NCBI RefSeq assembly: GCF_000150275.1 | Contig: NW_002060943.1 | Span: 6,316,299-6,380,298 of the forward strand | Direction of reading: 5' to 3' | Length of the DNA: 64,000 nt | DNA from: Trichoplax adhaerens | Lineage: Eukaryota; Placozoa; Uniplacotomia; Trichoplacea; Trichoplacidae | Shown here: positions 1 through 13,623 of the stretch, piece by piece | How positions within the stretch are numbered: the stretch's first letter is position 1 | How the letters are laid out: each line of letters opens with the position of its first letter | Notes under the pieces: model-generated | What the model was told of the DNA's origin: nothing | The model's input: the letters and a program-made list of their open reading frames with translations, nothing else | Databases searched by the model: none | Translations under genes and position numbers: made by a program

Positions 1-232
1 TTTTTTTCTCCTAAGAGAAATCGAAATTTGAAACACTTCTATTCCATATCCTCCTCAGCTATATTATAGTGTATTATTGTTTGCAGTCTTGCCAAAACCT
101 CAACCACAATAGTCATTACATTCAATATCATCATTACCTGTCTTATAAAATCATGTTTAAATATTCTATCGTTGTAGTATTATTCCGATAGCATTTTGCT
201 AACTCGTGTCCATCATTTCTCTTGACTGTTAG
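1..232 (+). other. Intron of the Dicer gene (no exon recognised)
   Basis: I find no reading frame here that matches the first half of the Dicer DUF283 domain, which should directly precede the exon starting at 233. The stretch ends in a usable acceptor (pyrimidine-rich tract then AG at 231-232). I take it as intron. The 5' exons of Dicer lie outside the window. Confidence 0.6.
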
Positions 233-3200
233 GGGCCATATATGAAAAATAAGAAAGCTGCCAAAATGGAAACGGCTTTCATCGTATGCAAAGAATTATA
301 TAAAATTGGGCAATTTAATGATCATCTTATTCCTGCAAATTATCTCGTAGCAGAGGTATCAAAAGATGATGAAGATATCAATAACGAAAATGAAGACTCT
401 AAAGTCAATATTCTTGAGTATGAACGCCACGTAAGTATAAGTAGATATTGCACTCTTCCTGCTAGATTTTCTTTCCAATCTATTCATGAAAGTGTACTTG
501 GGATATATAAATAGCTGCCAGAAATTTTACAAAATTGCCATCCTCAAGAAAATGAAGCGGTTTCTCTATACCTTTTTTCGCTCCATCCTTCTTATGAAGT
601 ATACGATAAAAGACAATTTGGTATCATCACGTCAAAGCTATTGCCTCAGGTTCGTCTAAATGATTTGTTACAATAATATTTACTTAAAAATTATTACCTA
701 AAGTTCTCAAGACCTTTAAATATTGATCGCAGCTTGAAATACTATGAAACTTTTTAAGATGTACTGTAGAGTTAGCCAATTCAATGGATTATTTACTCTC
801 TATCTCTCAATAAAAAATATATCGCACATAATGATTTGATGCAATTTATGGCTTGTTTACATATCAAAACTACGTACACCGACTATGCTAGCTACCTGAA
901 CAAATCTTAAGACACATAAAATAATTGAAATTTATTATTTAGCCTTCTATTTCATCCATCAGGCCTAGAAATCGAAATTTGACATTAGTGTGAAAATGGA
1001 TAATTTGAATTTTAACTGTGATAAATTGACTATCAAAGTAAATGATGATTGCTATATTGTATATCAACCACCTCAGAATCTACCGGAAGATAGCATATAG
1101 TGTAATTATAAATCCTTAGAGCTGTTCTTAAAGCATTTTCCTTAATTAATGGTTCATTCTAGATATATAAAATTCAATTTTAGCCATGTAAGAAATTTAG
1201 ATCAGGGAAATCATCTTCTAGATTGTTATCTATAAAAATAAAAATGATCGCAATTTTTAATTCATTTCAGCTGCCGTCCTTTTCTCTTTATACACCATAT
1301 GGCGAGACGAAGATATCGATAAGACTTTGTTCTTCGACGAAGTATATTAATCACCAAGACATGCTCAAAATCCATCGATTCAATCGTACTATGGCAAAGT
1401 CTGTCTTTGCTTTCCATAATGACTCCCTTCAATTCGAAGCTAGCAACAGTTATTCTGGATATTTAGTGGTACCGATTAGGAGCGAAACCAGCCCAATTGA
1501 GGATCGATGGTAAGTGTTGCTGAAGTTAGAGAATAATTTAACCCCTTGTTTTCTATTTAAGCTATTCGTTTTTATAATACCATGCCAATAAAAGATCTAA
1601 TGCACCTATTAGCAAATTTAGCTTTTAATTAATTTTACTCTAACTGTAAGTAAAAACGATGATATACGCGTGTAAGCTGTAATGATAGAGAAAATATACC
1701 ATATCTTATATCATGCTTCGAGGAATTATACTTAGTTCCTTCTATGGCAAACTAGATTACTAGGGTATATCGAATTTATTTTTCTAAAATTCTAATAAAT
1801 GTCTAGTTTAGTTTGTAACATCGAACCTAGTGCATAGTTGCTTAAAATATGGTAGAAATTCCTAGTTAAATAAGACTGGTAATCGTTGTCCGGACTCTGT
1901 CTAAGTACGTCAATTAATCAACTCGCAAATAGTTATTTTTTCGCTTAAATTGGCATTATTTTTTGCGCTTAGGGAAGGAGATATTGACTACGACTTTCTC
2001 AGCAGAATCGCAAGTTATAACAAAACTTTTATCCCAATCGATCTTGGGAATTTAGATATACTAAATGATGCGATTATAACTCGAAATTACGGAAATAATC
2101 CAAGTTACTACGAAGTAGCTCAAATTTGTAGACATCGTACACCTGTTGATAACTTGTGGGGAGAATCTAACCTGAATTTCATAACATATTATCAAGAAAA
2201 ATATGGTATCATGATCAAAAATACAACACAACCTTTACTTCGGCCTAAATATTTATCTAAAAAGCGTAACATGTTACGGTCTAATTCAGGGCAAAAGTCT
2301 CAATTTTCTGTAAAATCTTGCAATAAGAGTCAAACGCAATCTGTGGCAGATACTATAACTCATCATTCGAAGGGCAAATCGAAGGTTATCGAATTGATTC
2401 CAGAACTTTGTAAAAGGTCTATTTTTCCGGCTTCAGTTTGGAAAAGCTTAGCTTGTATTCGATCTATTTTATGGCGTATGGAAAGTATGCTTTCGGTAAA
2501 GGAATTTGAGAATAAAATGCAAGAGTCGTGGATAGTCGGTTCGTCACGAAACGAAAGACAGTTACAAAACAATTCCCTAACCATGACTATATTGAAGGCA
2601 TTAACATTAGCCAGGGCAAATGATGATTTTAACCTAGAAACATTGGAATTCCTGGGTGACTCTTACTTAAAATATGCAGTCTCCATCTCCTTCTTCCTGT
2701 CCTATTCTAAATTTCACGAAGGCCAACTCAGCTCACTTAAATCGAAAATTGTCAGTAACGAAAATTTATATCAAATTGGTATAAAAATGGGTTTACCAGG
2801 TTATATTATAGGCCATAATGTGGATCAAAACGATATATGGGTTCCTCCGGGATTTTCCATTGCCAAAAAAAGCGATAGCATTGGACTGGAGGAGCAACTA
2901 TCAACTCTCAATCTTAGTATGACCTCCCGAGTGCATCCAACCCAGAAATTAAAAAATAAATGCATCGCCGATGTTATGGAAGCTTTATTAGGTGGAATTC
3001 TTTTAGAACTTGGAGAGAATTCTGCCAATAACTTTATCACGAATAATTTGGGTATCAAAGTTGGCAGGCTATCTCATAATATTGCGAAACTCGATGATGA
3101 TGCAAGAAAGGAAATCAGCAAAATCTATAACGCACATAACCTAAAAGATTTAGAAGCAGTACTTGGATATAGTTTCAAAGATCGAAAACTATTAATTAGT

Positions 3201-4157
3201 GCTCTAACTCATGCAACTTACAACCATAATCGAATAGCTGAAGGTGTTGAATGCTATCAAAGGTTGGAATTTTTAGGCGATGCAATTTTACAGTATATTG
3301 TAGTGCGACATTGCTATCATGCGAATAACAACTACAAGCCTGCAGATCTACACGATTTTGTAGAGGCATCATTACAGAATGAAAGTCTTGCAGTTATGAC
3401 TATGGTTTATGGCATTCATAAATATTTCTTTTACAATTCACCATCCTTATTTAGCCAAATTAATCAACTTCTACAGATCGTCGATACGGTTAGTCTAAAA
3501 GCTTGTAATACTAGTAATACCTAGTCATTGGCTATTGTGAAGGTTAAACTCTTGTTTTTATTTAGAATGAAGAGTGTGAACAAAGATTATCTACAGAAGA
3601 GAAAGCTTTGGTCTATTCCAACAGTTTAAAAGACGGCGTAATGATTCCTAAACCATTAGGAGACCTGTTTGAATCTTTAATTGGAGCTATTTTTATTGAT
3701 TGTGGGCGATCTATAGAGGTAGTCAATGACCTAGTGCTGAGACTTCTTCAACCGCAACATGGTAAATTTAAATTATAGATAGTCGATGGATTGTAATGGA
3801 TCGAGAGTGTGCCGGTATTTATTAGTTCCATCTTTATGATTTTATCACAGCTATATTTGCACAGGGTGTTCCAAAATCTCCAATTCGAATACTCCATGAG
3901 AAATTTCCATCTGGCCTGCTTTTTAAGTAAATAGATTTTATTTAAAATGACATTAAGTTTAGCTAGGCTATGATGTACTAAGCTTAGATTTCTTTTTACG
4001 GATTAGGAAAGAGAAAACTGAGGATAATTCCTTGAGAAAGTTATCATTGCAAGTGCCAGACGGGAGTTACTTTACCGCAACCGGTATAAATTACAAGCAT
4101 TGCAAGAAAGTATTATGTATGATGGCATTGAGATGTTATGATGAAAACAGCAATTAG
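233..4157 (+). CDS. Dicer: Dicer-like ribonuclease, 3' portion (5' partial)
   Basis: Dicer cuts double-stranded RNA into siRNA/miRNA-sized duplexes, mainly in the cytoplasm. Inferred coding exons are 233-430, 515-649, 1271-1509, 1973-3488, 3566-3761, 3851-3926 and 4007-4157, giving 836 codons plus TAG with consistent phases. Counting codon 1 at 233, the order is: the last part of DUF283 (codons 1-35, GPYMKNKKAAKMETAF), a platform/connector region, and a PAZ region (about 192-290, ending NTTQPLL). RNase IIIa follows, with LETLEFLGDSYLK near 412 and CIADVMEALLG near 522. RNase IIIb has QRLEFLGDAIL near 622 and PLGDLFESLIGAIF near 730. A short dsRBD-like end comes last. The acidic residues expected for both RNase III sites are present, so both look catalytic. 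The helicase domain is expected upstream and cannot be judged. One exon of 1.5 kb carries PAZ, RNase IIIa and part of IIIb, while the others are small. The exon starting at 3851 was chosen over the AG at 3863-3864 because only 3851 keeps the frame. The next gene (NCAPD3) is convergent. Confidence 0.95.
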
Positions 4158-4272
4158 AAATTAGAGTATTTTAGGGTTTAAGTAAGTCACGTATGACGCG
4201 GAATAGAAATCATTGTGTAAAATGTTTAATTTGATACCTGTATGAACGAAGATGGCTATATGTGTAGACGTT

Positions 4273-4278
4273 AATAAA
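4273..4278 (+). terminator. Polyadenylation signal of Dicer
   Basis: AATAAA lies 116 bases after the Dicer stop codon, in AT-rich DNA and in the right orientation. This is the first canonical signal after the stop. Confidence 0.55.
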
Positions 4279-5122
4279 AAAGACTTTTCAGTTTTTACTC
4301 CATGCAATTAATTATAGATTATAATGCTAAACTGATTGTAGTTATTGAATATTTTTATATATATTATCTGTGGTGTAAGAGTATATTTCACATTTGGGTA
4401 TGAGGGTATTCAAACCATGCATTTATATGGGAAATTAGGATTAACATTAAATAACTAGTTAATATTTGGGCTACTTCTTTCTTCATGTAATGAATCTTTT
4501 ACTGTTCGGGACAACAGTCGTGATGCCGTATCAGTAACATATAACTTAATCAATTTTCATTACTTAATTTCAACATGTCCACCTAGTCAACAATCACGAA
4601 AACATTCACAGTAGAATATTTAATTCATGATCCTTGCCAAACACGAACTGGAACCAGATTAAAGGGTTAAGTAATGGTACAAGAAATATGTTTCATAACA
4701 ACATTAAAAATCATTTTATTAAAAGACTGATTTCAAGTTGTTGCCTGTTAACAAATCGTAAGATCTCAATATGACCAGCTATGATATAAGATTAAACCGA
4801 TTCAAAGCTAAAGTGTGTCACGTCGATGAAAATCTCACAACTTTGACAACATGTAATTTCTAGCATTTTATATTTAAAAGGTATCGTAGTTTCTTAAGCA
4901 AAAATAAATCGTTTTTTCTTACATGACTTCAGAGTAGAATCAGATGGTATATACAGTACTCTATAAAACTGCAAGAAACTAACAGCGTAAGGATCCATTT
5001 AAAGAAATTGCTAACATTTACAAAGCATAACTGACTTCGGGATAAATTAACGGAGAAGAAGCGAACTACATACAAATTAAAATATATTGAGTATATTGTA
5101 ATGTCTTTACTGGCAAAGTAAG
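4279..5122. other. Convergent intergenic region Dicer / NCAPD3
   Basis: AT-rich DNA between the 3' ends of two genes on opposite strands. I see no coding signal. The 70-codon frame on the minus strand near 4929-5141 is the readthrough of the last NCAPD3 exon in another frame. Confidence 0.6.
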
Positions 5123-8100
5123 CTATTGGCGTACATTCCATTTTCTCGGTTTCGGAAGTCTATTCAAATAAGCCCAAATGCGAACAGTGAGCAAAGCAAA
5201 ATTAAATTAATGGGAGTAGCTACTACTTACGGTTGTTCTGGAGAATATAGATAGACTACATCTGTCGATTCATTTGACGTTTGCTCCTTTATTGGTTGTT
5301 CTAAATTAAGATTTACCATATTAGAGTACTTACGAAATAGGGAATAATTATAACGATACTACAGTTTTGATGTCAATAGTAAATTCATACCTTTATTGTA
5401 CAATCTCAATGGAATTTTAGTAGGCATAGGGGATTTATTGGTTGCCATTGACGAAGACATTACTGTTCCGAAACTTACTTGAGAAACTTGTCCTAAGAGA
5501 GGATAATTTAATCAATTAAATTTTGTGGATTGATGTCAACGGCAGGATTAAATAACGCCTAACGATATATTAACTAACCGCATGGTGTACTAATTGCTCT
5601 TTCATTTTCTTTCGGTATGTCTACAGCATCGCTTGAATACTAATGATAATATTACGAGTTAACGTAAAAAATATGATGTAAAGTCCATCACACAATACTG
5701 TAGTCGTTCGTTACCTCTTGTGAACGTCGAGAAGTAACAGGTGTTTTTTGTAATTGATCCGAATTTGTATTATTCATTCTATTAATACATCTGACTCTAG
5801 CCGGAGTAAGAGCAGGCGTATTGAAACTATTATTATGCCGTCGGGCGCTTAATCGTGGGGTAGCATTTATGCTAGTATTTGGATGGTTAGTACGTTCGGG
5901 TGTTGATATGGAAGTATTCTGATAACAAATAATAAATTTAAAAATTTTTAATCGTAACGAGAAACTTCATTTGAAGACTGCTTAAATTGATGAAATATAT
6001 CACTTTTTGATCCTGAAGTACAAAAGACTCTGAAAGTCTTGTATGACTTCGTCTCCGTTCTTTCTCTTCTCTTTCAAATCTGTTCAAGTCGTATGTTAAT
6101 TCTTCGGCAAGTTGCTTATCGGCTACCAATATTTCTAGAGCAGACATTATAGTTTACATTTAATCTCATACAGTGAATATATTGTATTTTACGTGAAAAT
6201 ATTGTTACCGTTGAGTTCATTACGATAATCTTTGGTCAGTTCTTTCAAGTATAGCATCATGTCTCTCAATAACGGGGATCGAATAGTTTCAAGCTAGCAT
6301 TAATAAAAGACTCGTAAGTACTTTAAAATAATATTATCTGTACAGTATTAACTACCTGTTTTTTGACGGCTACAATGATAGGTACAATATTCTCGATCGT
6401 GTTTTTTCTTGTAACCTTTAATGTCCCAAATTAGAGCGATGAGTTAGAATAAAACTTATAGATACTACGGTTAACAATTACTGGTCTGGCATACTTGTGT
6501 TAAAATCTTAGACTTTGCAGTAGCGATTGCAGCGCCAGCTAAATCGCCTTCATCAAGGAGATCATTAACATCATTGTTTTTCATAGACGATAGTTTAATT
6601 TCCTGAACAAACATTGCTAAGTTATATAATGATTAAGTTAATAATAATGAAACAATATAATCGCTCTAACATACCTTGCTTCTCAGAATAGTAAATGTAT
6701 CCTTCAGGACATTAAATGTCATTTCATTCAATTGCATTGTTTCATCAACAAAAGCACCTAGAACCTGTAGCATCATAAGTTGCTTTTAACACCACTACAA
6801 TACGATATACGAATGCTTATTATAAAATCGTGCATGCAAGTTTATTTAATTCTAACGTCGATAATGTTGTAATTGTTGATATGAACCTCTTGGCAAATTT
6901 TCGCATTTAGATGAAATTTTTGTTCATCAGGCATATGGCTTAACAAAAATTCATAAATTCGTTGTCTTCGACTATAGTTGAATAGTGAACACACATACAA
7001 TATCATTACATTCTAAGTCAGGCATTTACGAGGGTATGAAATTACCTTCTTTGAGTACCATTGTCGCCTTTAATGGAGAATAACTTTCTTTCACGCTCTC
7101 TATACTGTATTCTATTGTAATCTAGGGAATGCAGGTCGAAGGTTAGTGATTGGTGTTGTACATGATTACATTTTTGATATAGATCTTGCTGATTGTAATT
7201 ATTAACCTGGATGAGATGCACAGTCATTGAGGCTAAAGATACATTCGATGAAGTTATTCATAAATATCGAAGGATTCCTCGACAATATTAAATTTGATAG
7301 GCAAAATTCAGCTAAAGAATGAAAATATTATCAGTAGCAAGCTAAATAAGCCTTATTGCAAACACTTAAAATTACCAATATTTCTGACATCAGAGTCATG
7401 ATCAACGAGTGCCACAACAATGCAATAGAATGTATTTCCACGCAATTTCAAGAAATCTTCCTATAAAAAATTGATAGAAATTCACTCGAATAAGATAGAC
7501 TTTTACAAGTATGACAAAACTGATAATGTCAGCGGAATAGCTAGTGAAAATGAACCTGTAACAATCGAGTAACTAGAGTAAGTGTCTGCTTTCTTATTAA
7601 CGATTCTGAATCCCTCAGACACGCAAGAATGTTCAATACATAGGCATCAATTAGAGTTGCATATCTAAAAGAAACAAAAACTTCTGCTTAGAGGGCATTT
7701 TTAATAGTCTGACCTCGCTTTAGTAATATTTTCTAGTTTATAATTTATAGTACCGTTTGCAAAGATCGCACATCACCACGATAATGTTGTTTCGTAACGC
7801 TCCGTCCTTTGAAGAATCCAGGCACTGAGCTAGCGTAGAAACGCAATTCTTTGCCAATTCTTCATTTTGTAAACACAATTTACCTGCAGAATGATGAATC
7901 ATTATAGACACTGGTTCAAGATTTTACTCGAATCTGAAATTATCATCATCGTAGACGTACCAAGGGTTATAACGGCATGTGCTCGAAGACAATGCGGTAC
8001 TGAAAATGAATTATCTACATGCAATATACAATTAAATGTGATAATGATATAAATTAATTTTTGATACATAGTATTGTAGTAAAGAAACGAATTACTATAT

Positions 8101-11100
8101 TATAACATTAACCTTGAACAATCTTCTGCAACACAGAAAAGATGGCACTAGGAACGGAGTCAGGTATAACCTACATATGAAGGTATAAATAAATTCTTAG
8201 TTTATGAGGTTACAATAATCTTACATTGTCAGGTAGCGGCTTACCATAGAGATTTCTCCAATTAAAAAGATTCGATTAATAGCATTATCCAGAGCCGATG
8301 CCTCTAGAAATGTTAGTAATTTTTAAAGATAAGGAAGAGAGATACTAAATGCAATATCAATATTAGGATATTTCAATGCTACTTACCTAAGGATCTAGTT
8401 TCAGAAATGCGACATATATGTTTACAGCACTCTTGCATAATGGCTTTACTCCATTGCTTAATTTCAATCTTAGAAATTCCCATTTCGGATTCGCTAAACT
8501 TATGGATTACTGTTATTCCAGCTGATATTAAATTAGGAGTCCAACGGCATTTTTGTAGTTCTCGCTGTAATTTGCTATATACAAGTTGATATTTTTCCAC
8601 GGGTAGACGGTTAGCAACGTTGCTAATCGTTTGCAACACATAGCAATGCAAAATATCGTCCCTACCTGTAAACATTAAAATGTGTTAGCAAGTAAACTCT
8701 TTTTGTGGATATATCAAATCCAATTAAAGGATCATTGGAAATGCAGCATGAGTACGTAAATTTCAACTGGCTAAAGTAACACTAACCAAAAAAGTCATCA
8801 TTATCTAGCCAAAAATCAGCAACCAAGGTTGGATTAAAGCTGGTGATATACGATGCTGTCACTGAAATTAACCACCAAGAAGTTTGTTTGAATTCGTCAA
8901 AATCTTGACGGAATAACCGATTAACATCATTTGCAGATATTTTGCCTCCAATGCACCATTGACTGCAAGCTCTCTCAAAGTAAAATCTATTAGGAAATGA
9001 AAGAGAAAATTATTAACATATGCATTTTATATTCAATTTTACGTAAGCTATTAATAGGCAAAGGTAAAGTGGCACTTGCTTTGCTTCTGCATTATCATGA
9101 TTTGCTATCAATGATAAAAGTTGCCAGCCTAGTTGAGATTCTTCAGGATCTAGTCTAACGATTTTATTCCACGTAAGATCATAGAGTACTTGTAAACATT
9201 TTTCTTGAATGCTACTTTCACGATCGCAAACAAGCGGTAAAATGCCATCCAGCCATAATCTATACAGTATTAAAACATTTTCTAATCAGTTTTATTACAG
9301 AATTCGAAATACTATTTTAATATTGACAACGACGAGTACAATACGTGTATACTACCTTCTGTAAATTTCATTGCCAAGGCATCTTTCGAGAAGACACGTC
9401 GATGATAACATCGCTTGTTTACGCACTGAGACAGATACATCTCGGCAACGATCGCAGATGGTGGAAAAATCCTGCTTGCAATTACAAATAAATCCGTGAT
9501 GTGTTAATATTCTTAATGAACAGATTTGATAGACTCGGAGTAACTACGAATTCTATTACCTCTGACCGCATTGATTGTAAATCAAGGCTCAATAAACTTT
9601 CCAGCGCTTGAATAGCACATTTACGCACTCCTGGCTTCTCATCACCCATTCGCCGTTTGACAACGTCTAGCAAATTTACTTTAGATGTTGGACCTCCAAA
9701 TCGAGCTACAATTAATGAATTCAATTTTTACTGCCTTTAGTACCATATCGAAATACACGATGTAATATCGTATATTAATAACATCGTTCATAAACCGGTA
9801 ATAAAGGCTTAACTTGTACCTGTTGTTCGTTCCGTTACTTCGTGGCTTTCATCCACAATTTTAGTGACAACGGTAATTTTACTAACCGCTGCTTCACATA
9901 TAGCTTCTGAAACAACTCGACACTCTAAACGCGCACAAGCAGCAACAGCAGATAAAGCTTTGGAACGAACTCTTTCATTGAAGTAAAAAGTTAGAAAATA
10001 TAAATTGTTAATGATCAGAGGCAGTAGTATATTCGAATGGAAATGCATCATAAATAATATAATTGCAATTATAAATAATTCTTTATTTACACTTACGATG
10101 ACGCTTTGTCAAGACAGCGGGATATTATTATTCGTAATAATGAACTTGCGGTAAAATCTTGCGGGTTGTCTTGTAGTCCGTCTGAAATATAACGATTTAG
10201 CATGATAAAATGGTATCTAGCTGTAGACAGCCGTGGATATGTTATAGTCTACTATGATCTTACCAACAATAACTGCGAACCGCTCCAGCATACACTGTAT
10301 CAAATCTAAACCAAAGATGCGGTTCGACACCTGAGATTGAAGCAAAAGTTCGATGAACGTTAGAATATGTAACTATTAGTGGCGATAGAAAGGTAGGTCA
10401 CTTGCCTTATGATTTCTACAATATTTTTCTAACCATGCAAGAATTCGAATAAACGTTGCATTACAAAGCTTTCCTATGATACGAACGATCGATGGAGTAA
10501 TTTTTTGTCTGTATTCTGCCTTGTCATGGACTTTCACGCATAAATGTTGAACGAAAATATATACACTGTCTTCAGTGCCTTCATTAGCCTCGTTGATTAA
10601 ATTACTATGGGTAAAAATAAAGAGTTGTGAAGTATAAGTTACGGTGCTAATGGAACTTGTATAAAGTACAGATTTGAAATTATCGTAGAATAGAATTAAT
10701 CAGCACGTCTAAAAGTAATCAAAAGTAATACCAAATGTAGTCAGTTGTATTTTCTTGGATAATTAATAATTCCTTTGGTATGGCAGATTGTCCTGACATG
10801 GCTGCTTTCTTGAGAGTAGTGTCTTCCCTCAAAAGTAAGTTAGGCAAAAGAGACTTCAAGATCTAAACACGATCATGAAATTATAGGATTAGTGTAACAA
10901 TTGCATCAATCATCATTTAAGATTGTCGATAACTTATTTTGGAATGAGTTACCTTATTTATATTTTCTTTGGGATCTCCATGTTGGGGCAAAATTAATCT
11001 ACTTAAGGCCTACAATTTGCAAGTAGATGTGTGTTATCTAGGCATTTTTCACTAATTCCGATAATGGCAGACTTTACCTTAAAAATGAGATTTGTAACAG

Positions 11101-13623
11101 TTTCTGTATGTGGAGAACTGCTTTATTAAAACAGATAAAATAGTCAAATCGTCAGGCAGGACTTTGATAAACTATGAAAGCGTGATGTAATTGATAGGTA
11201 CAGAAATAGTCATCGTTTCAGCTTACTTGTGCAGTATCCAGTCGAACGTTTTAGACATATTACGGTCAGGCAATCGAGTAAGTTCAATTAGTGAATGTAG
11301 AGTACCATTAAAGCATTCTTGAAAATCCTTAAGGGAGACATTAGTTCCAGCTAATGCTTTATCAATGGTCTAGTAATAGTAAATAACAATAAGAGATTGA
11401 GATATTACTACAATCTAGGCGAAAAATAGGCCTTTAATTTTTAACCTGCAACAAAGCAATCATTAGGTCTTGTGAAGAGTAAGAAAAGTGCACTACGGCG
11501 TCAGACTGAGCGTATTCTACATCTTGGCTATTGCTGTCCGTATCCATCAAATCATCATTGCCATCACTAAAGTCTTCATCAATTTTACGCTTTCTGCTTC
11601 CTTTAACTCGAGATTTCTTCTTAGATTTCTTAGCTGTTAGGTTTTTAAGGCCTGTAAGGTAATAATAATTCTATAAGAATAAATTGTGTACATTCTATGC
11701 CTTTATGACGTAGCAACAATAAATATTGCAATCAGTAATTTTATTACCGGGCCAGTATTTGAGCAAATTCATCGCACTTTGTATAAGAGCAGGTTGAAAT
11801 ACTTTGTAAGCTCTACTACCTATAAATATAGGGTATTATTTACTTGTTAAAAATATTCATCCATAGTAATTTAATAATCACTAACTGTCAGGTTGGTAAA
11901 GATAATTGATAATCTCTTGTAATTGTTGTACTGCCCTAAGCTACGAGATTATTGAATAAATCTCTTACAACTCGTAGTAAAATAGGGCATGTAAGGAATA
12001 AACTATAACGCTAAAGCAAGCTGTATGAGATTATAATATATTAATAATTATAATAGTAGGCTTGTGAATGTTGATGGTAACGTACCTAATCAAACTAGAT
12101 TTAGCCATTATTAACAACGAAACGGCTAATAGTAAATTACTTTGCTAAGTAGGTACAAGTAACGCCAGCTTACAGTAAGTGTACTCATTCCATCTCTATC
12201 AATACGTTGTAGCATAAACTATCGAGCAAGGCATGCTATCAAGAAATGACTAAAAATATACATGTAGTCTACCTATTAATTACATTGCGTGTCTATTTAC
12301 GACGATCAACAGTGGTATCTCCATAATGTACTTACCATGAACATTAATCAATGCAGAATAGATATTTGCTGCTAGCACGGCGGCCAAATTGTTCATGTTC
12401 TCAATATTTGTCTATAATTTATAAGACAGCCACTTTTAGAAGTTGATGATAAAATTATAGTAGATTTTTTCAATGATGATAACTCTTTGACGTCAAATCA
12501 ACAGTGTCCGTATTTTCTTTAAGTGGAAGATATGCCGGCTTGTGTAAAGGAATCATAGCGTAGTATCGGCATGTGAAATACGTATATACGCGTACTATAG
12601 TGTTATACAGTGCGCATATTTCTAGCGACGACGTCAGCTACCAGTACAAGTTACAATTCAGATAAGTCATAATCTATTTCAGTAATGCACATTAGTCAAT
12701 AAATATCGCATAACTGAAAAGTATGTGATATCATTTTTTTCGCTGTGATACTCGTCCTTTCATTTACGAACAGAGTACCGCAATGACGATGGAAATTGAA
12801 ATATCCATTCAATAACAATATCATCAAGCCAGCTGAATCATAGAAGGTGATAGCAGCATTAGTGAAGACAAATATGATAATCAACTTTACCTTGGAATGG
12901 AATCTGATGATGGTAGAAAGAAAAGTCAACAGGACTTTAACGGATATTCCACTATTTTTCAACACTATCCAGAAGTCTGTTTCATGTAGTCAGAGGACAA
13001 AATATTACAAATATTGAATTTAGTTTGAAGATGAAATAAAGAAGCTTTCTATGGTTTTTACGTATATTCTCGACGTATACAAGTAAGATAATATATATAT
13101 ATCTATAAGTATACTGTATATTTAGTAGGCCAGTCAGGCAGTATATATTAGTTCTCATTTCTCAAATAACGATAGCATTTGTAGAACGATTTAATTATTA
13201 TCATCAATAAAAGTGTTGATTTAGTGATTGAAAATCTGCGCCTAGACGTATCAATATTATCATTGGTGCAAAGGACACAACATGAAGCAGCTTCCTCATG
13301 ATGGCTTAATACTACTTATCATGTAAGCTTGGAAACTCTATTTTACACTATGCAGCGGTAAATACTCTCAGGCATGTTAACCTACCTATTCGTTCTTTTT
13401 GTCTGTCTTGATCATCGTTAATCCAACGATGGCAGCACTGAAGAAAATTCAACATAGCATTGAGATATGGCTTGACGTCTTGGATTGAAATTTCAGATTC
13501 GTCTCCATCCTCTTCGTAGAAGCCAGCTTGCCAAATCCTCTCTACCATTTCAGTAGTCATAAGAGAAAAAGGTAATTCCGCTAGGCATTCTTCTGTTTGA
13601 GAAACGAGTTCGTTTTCTGACAT
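5123..13623 (-). CDS. NCAPD3: Condensin-2 complex subunit D3 (HEAT-repeat non-SMC subunit)
   Basis: NCAPD3 is the HEAT-repeat subunit of condensin II, which compacts chromosomes in the nucleus. I traced 37 exons on the minus strand with consistent phases (1361 codons plus stop; the vertebrate protein is about 1500). Exons: 13623-13386, 12976-12891, 12411-12336, 11819-11748, 11651-11446, 11369-11264, 11120-11078, 11001-10953, 10862-10732, 10604-10406, 10330-10264, 10181-10097, 9971-9820, 9705-9560, 9471-9356, 9259-9080, 8986-8787, 8665-8387, 8303-8245, 8170-8113, 7999-7961, 7883-7754, 7664-7556, 7460-7376, 7311-7207, 7121-7046, 6971-6887, 6764-6675, 6602-6495, 6415-6356, 6293-6209, 6134-6004, 5918-5715, 5639-5579, 5492-5391, 5261-5231, 5159-5123. 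Family landmarks in order are: an early Lys-rich basic stretch (KKSKKKSR, exon 5, possible NLS), VRSKALSAVAACA, RMGDEKPGVRKCAIQAL, GKLCLQNEELAKN, RNNIIVVMCDLC, NNFIECIF, REREKLFSIKG-type block (exon 26), ENIVPIIVAVKKQ, and LVADKQLAEEL. The end is KPRKWNVRQ, matching the conserved tail. Two introns (10405-10331 and 9079-8987) need GC donors. The 5' edge of exon 36 and the choice of 9474 or 9471 for exon 15 are the least certain points. Confidence 0.93.

Noticed and set aside
996-1100. 34-codon ATG frame inside the third Dicer intron of the window (MDNLNFNCDKLTIKV)
   Set aside because: The exons on either side (515-649 and 1271-1509) join in phase and align continuously with Dicer, leaving no room for it.
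11078-11369. Apparent in-frame stop in NCAPD3 suggesting a pseudogene
   Set aside because: The stop appears only if exon 6 runs to the GTAAGC at 11226. Using the donor after 11264 and the acceptor before 11120 restores phase and gives LTRLPDPVLHIQKLL, which matches the family.
12810-12993. Plus-strand frame with protein-like composition (MESDDGRKKSQQDF)
   Set aside because: It is antisense to NCAPD3 exon 2 (12976-12891), whose minus-strand reading FWIVLKNSGISVKVLL fits the family and the exon phases.
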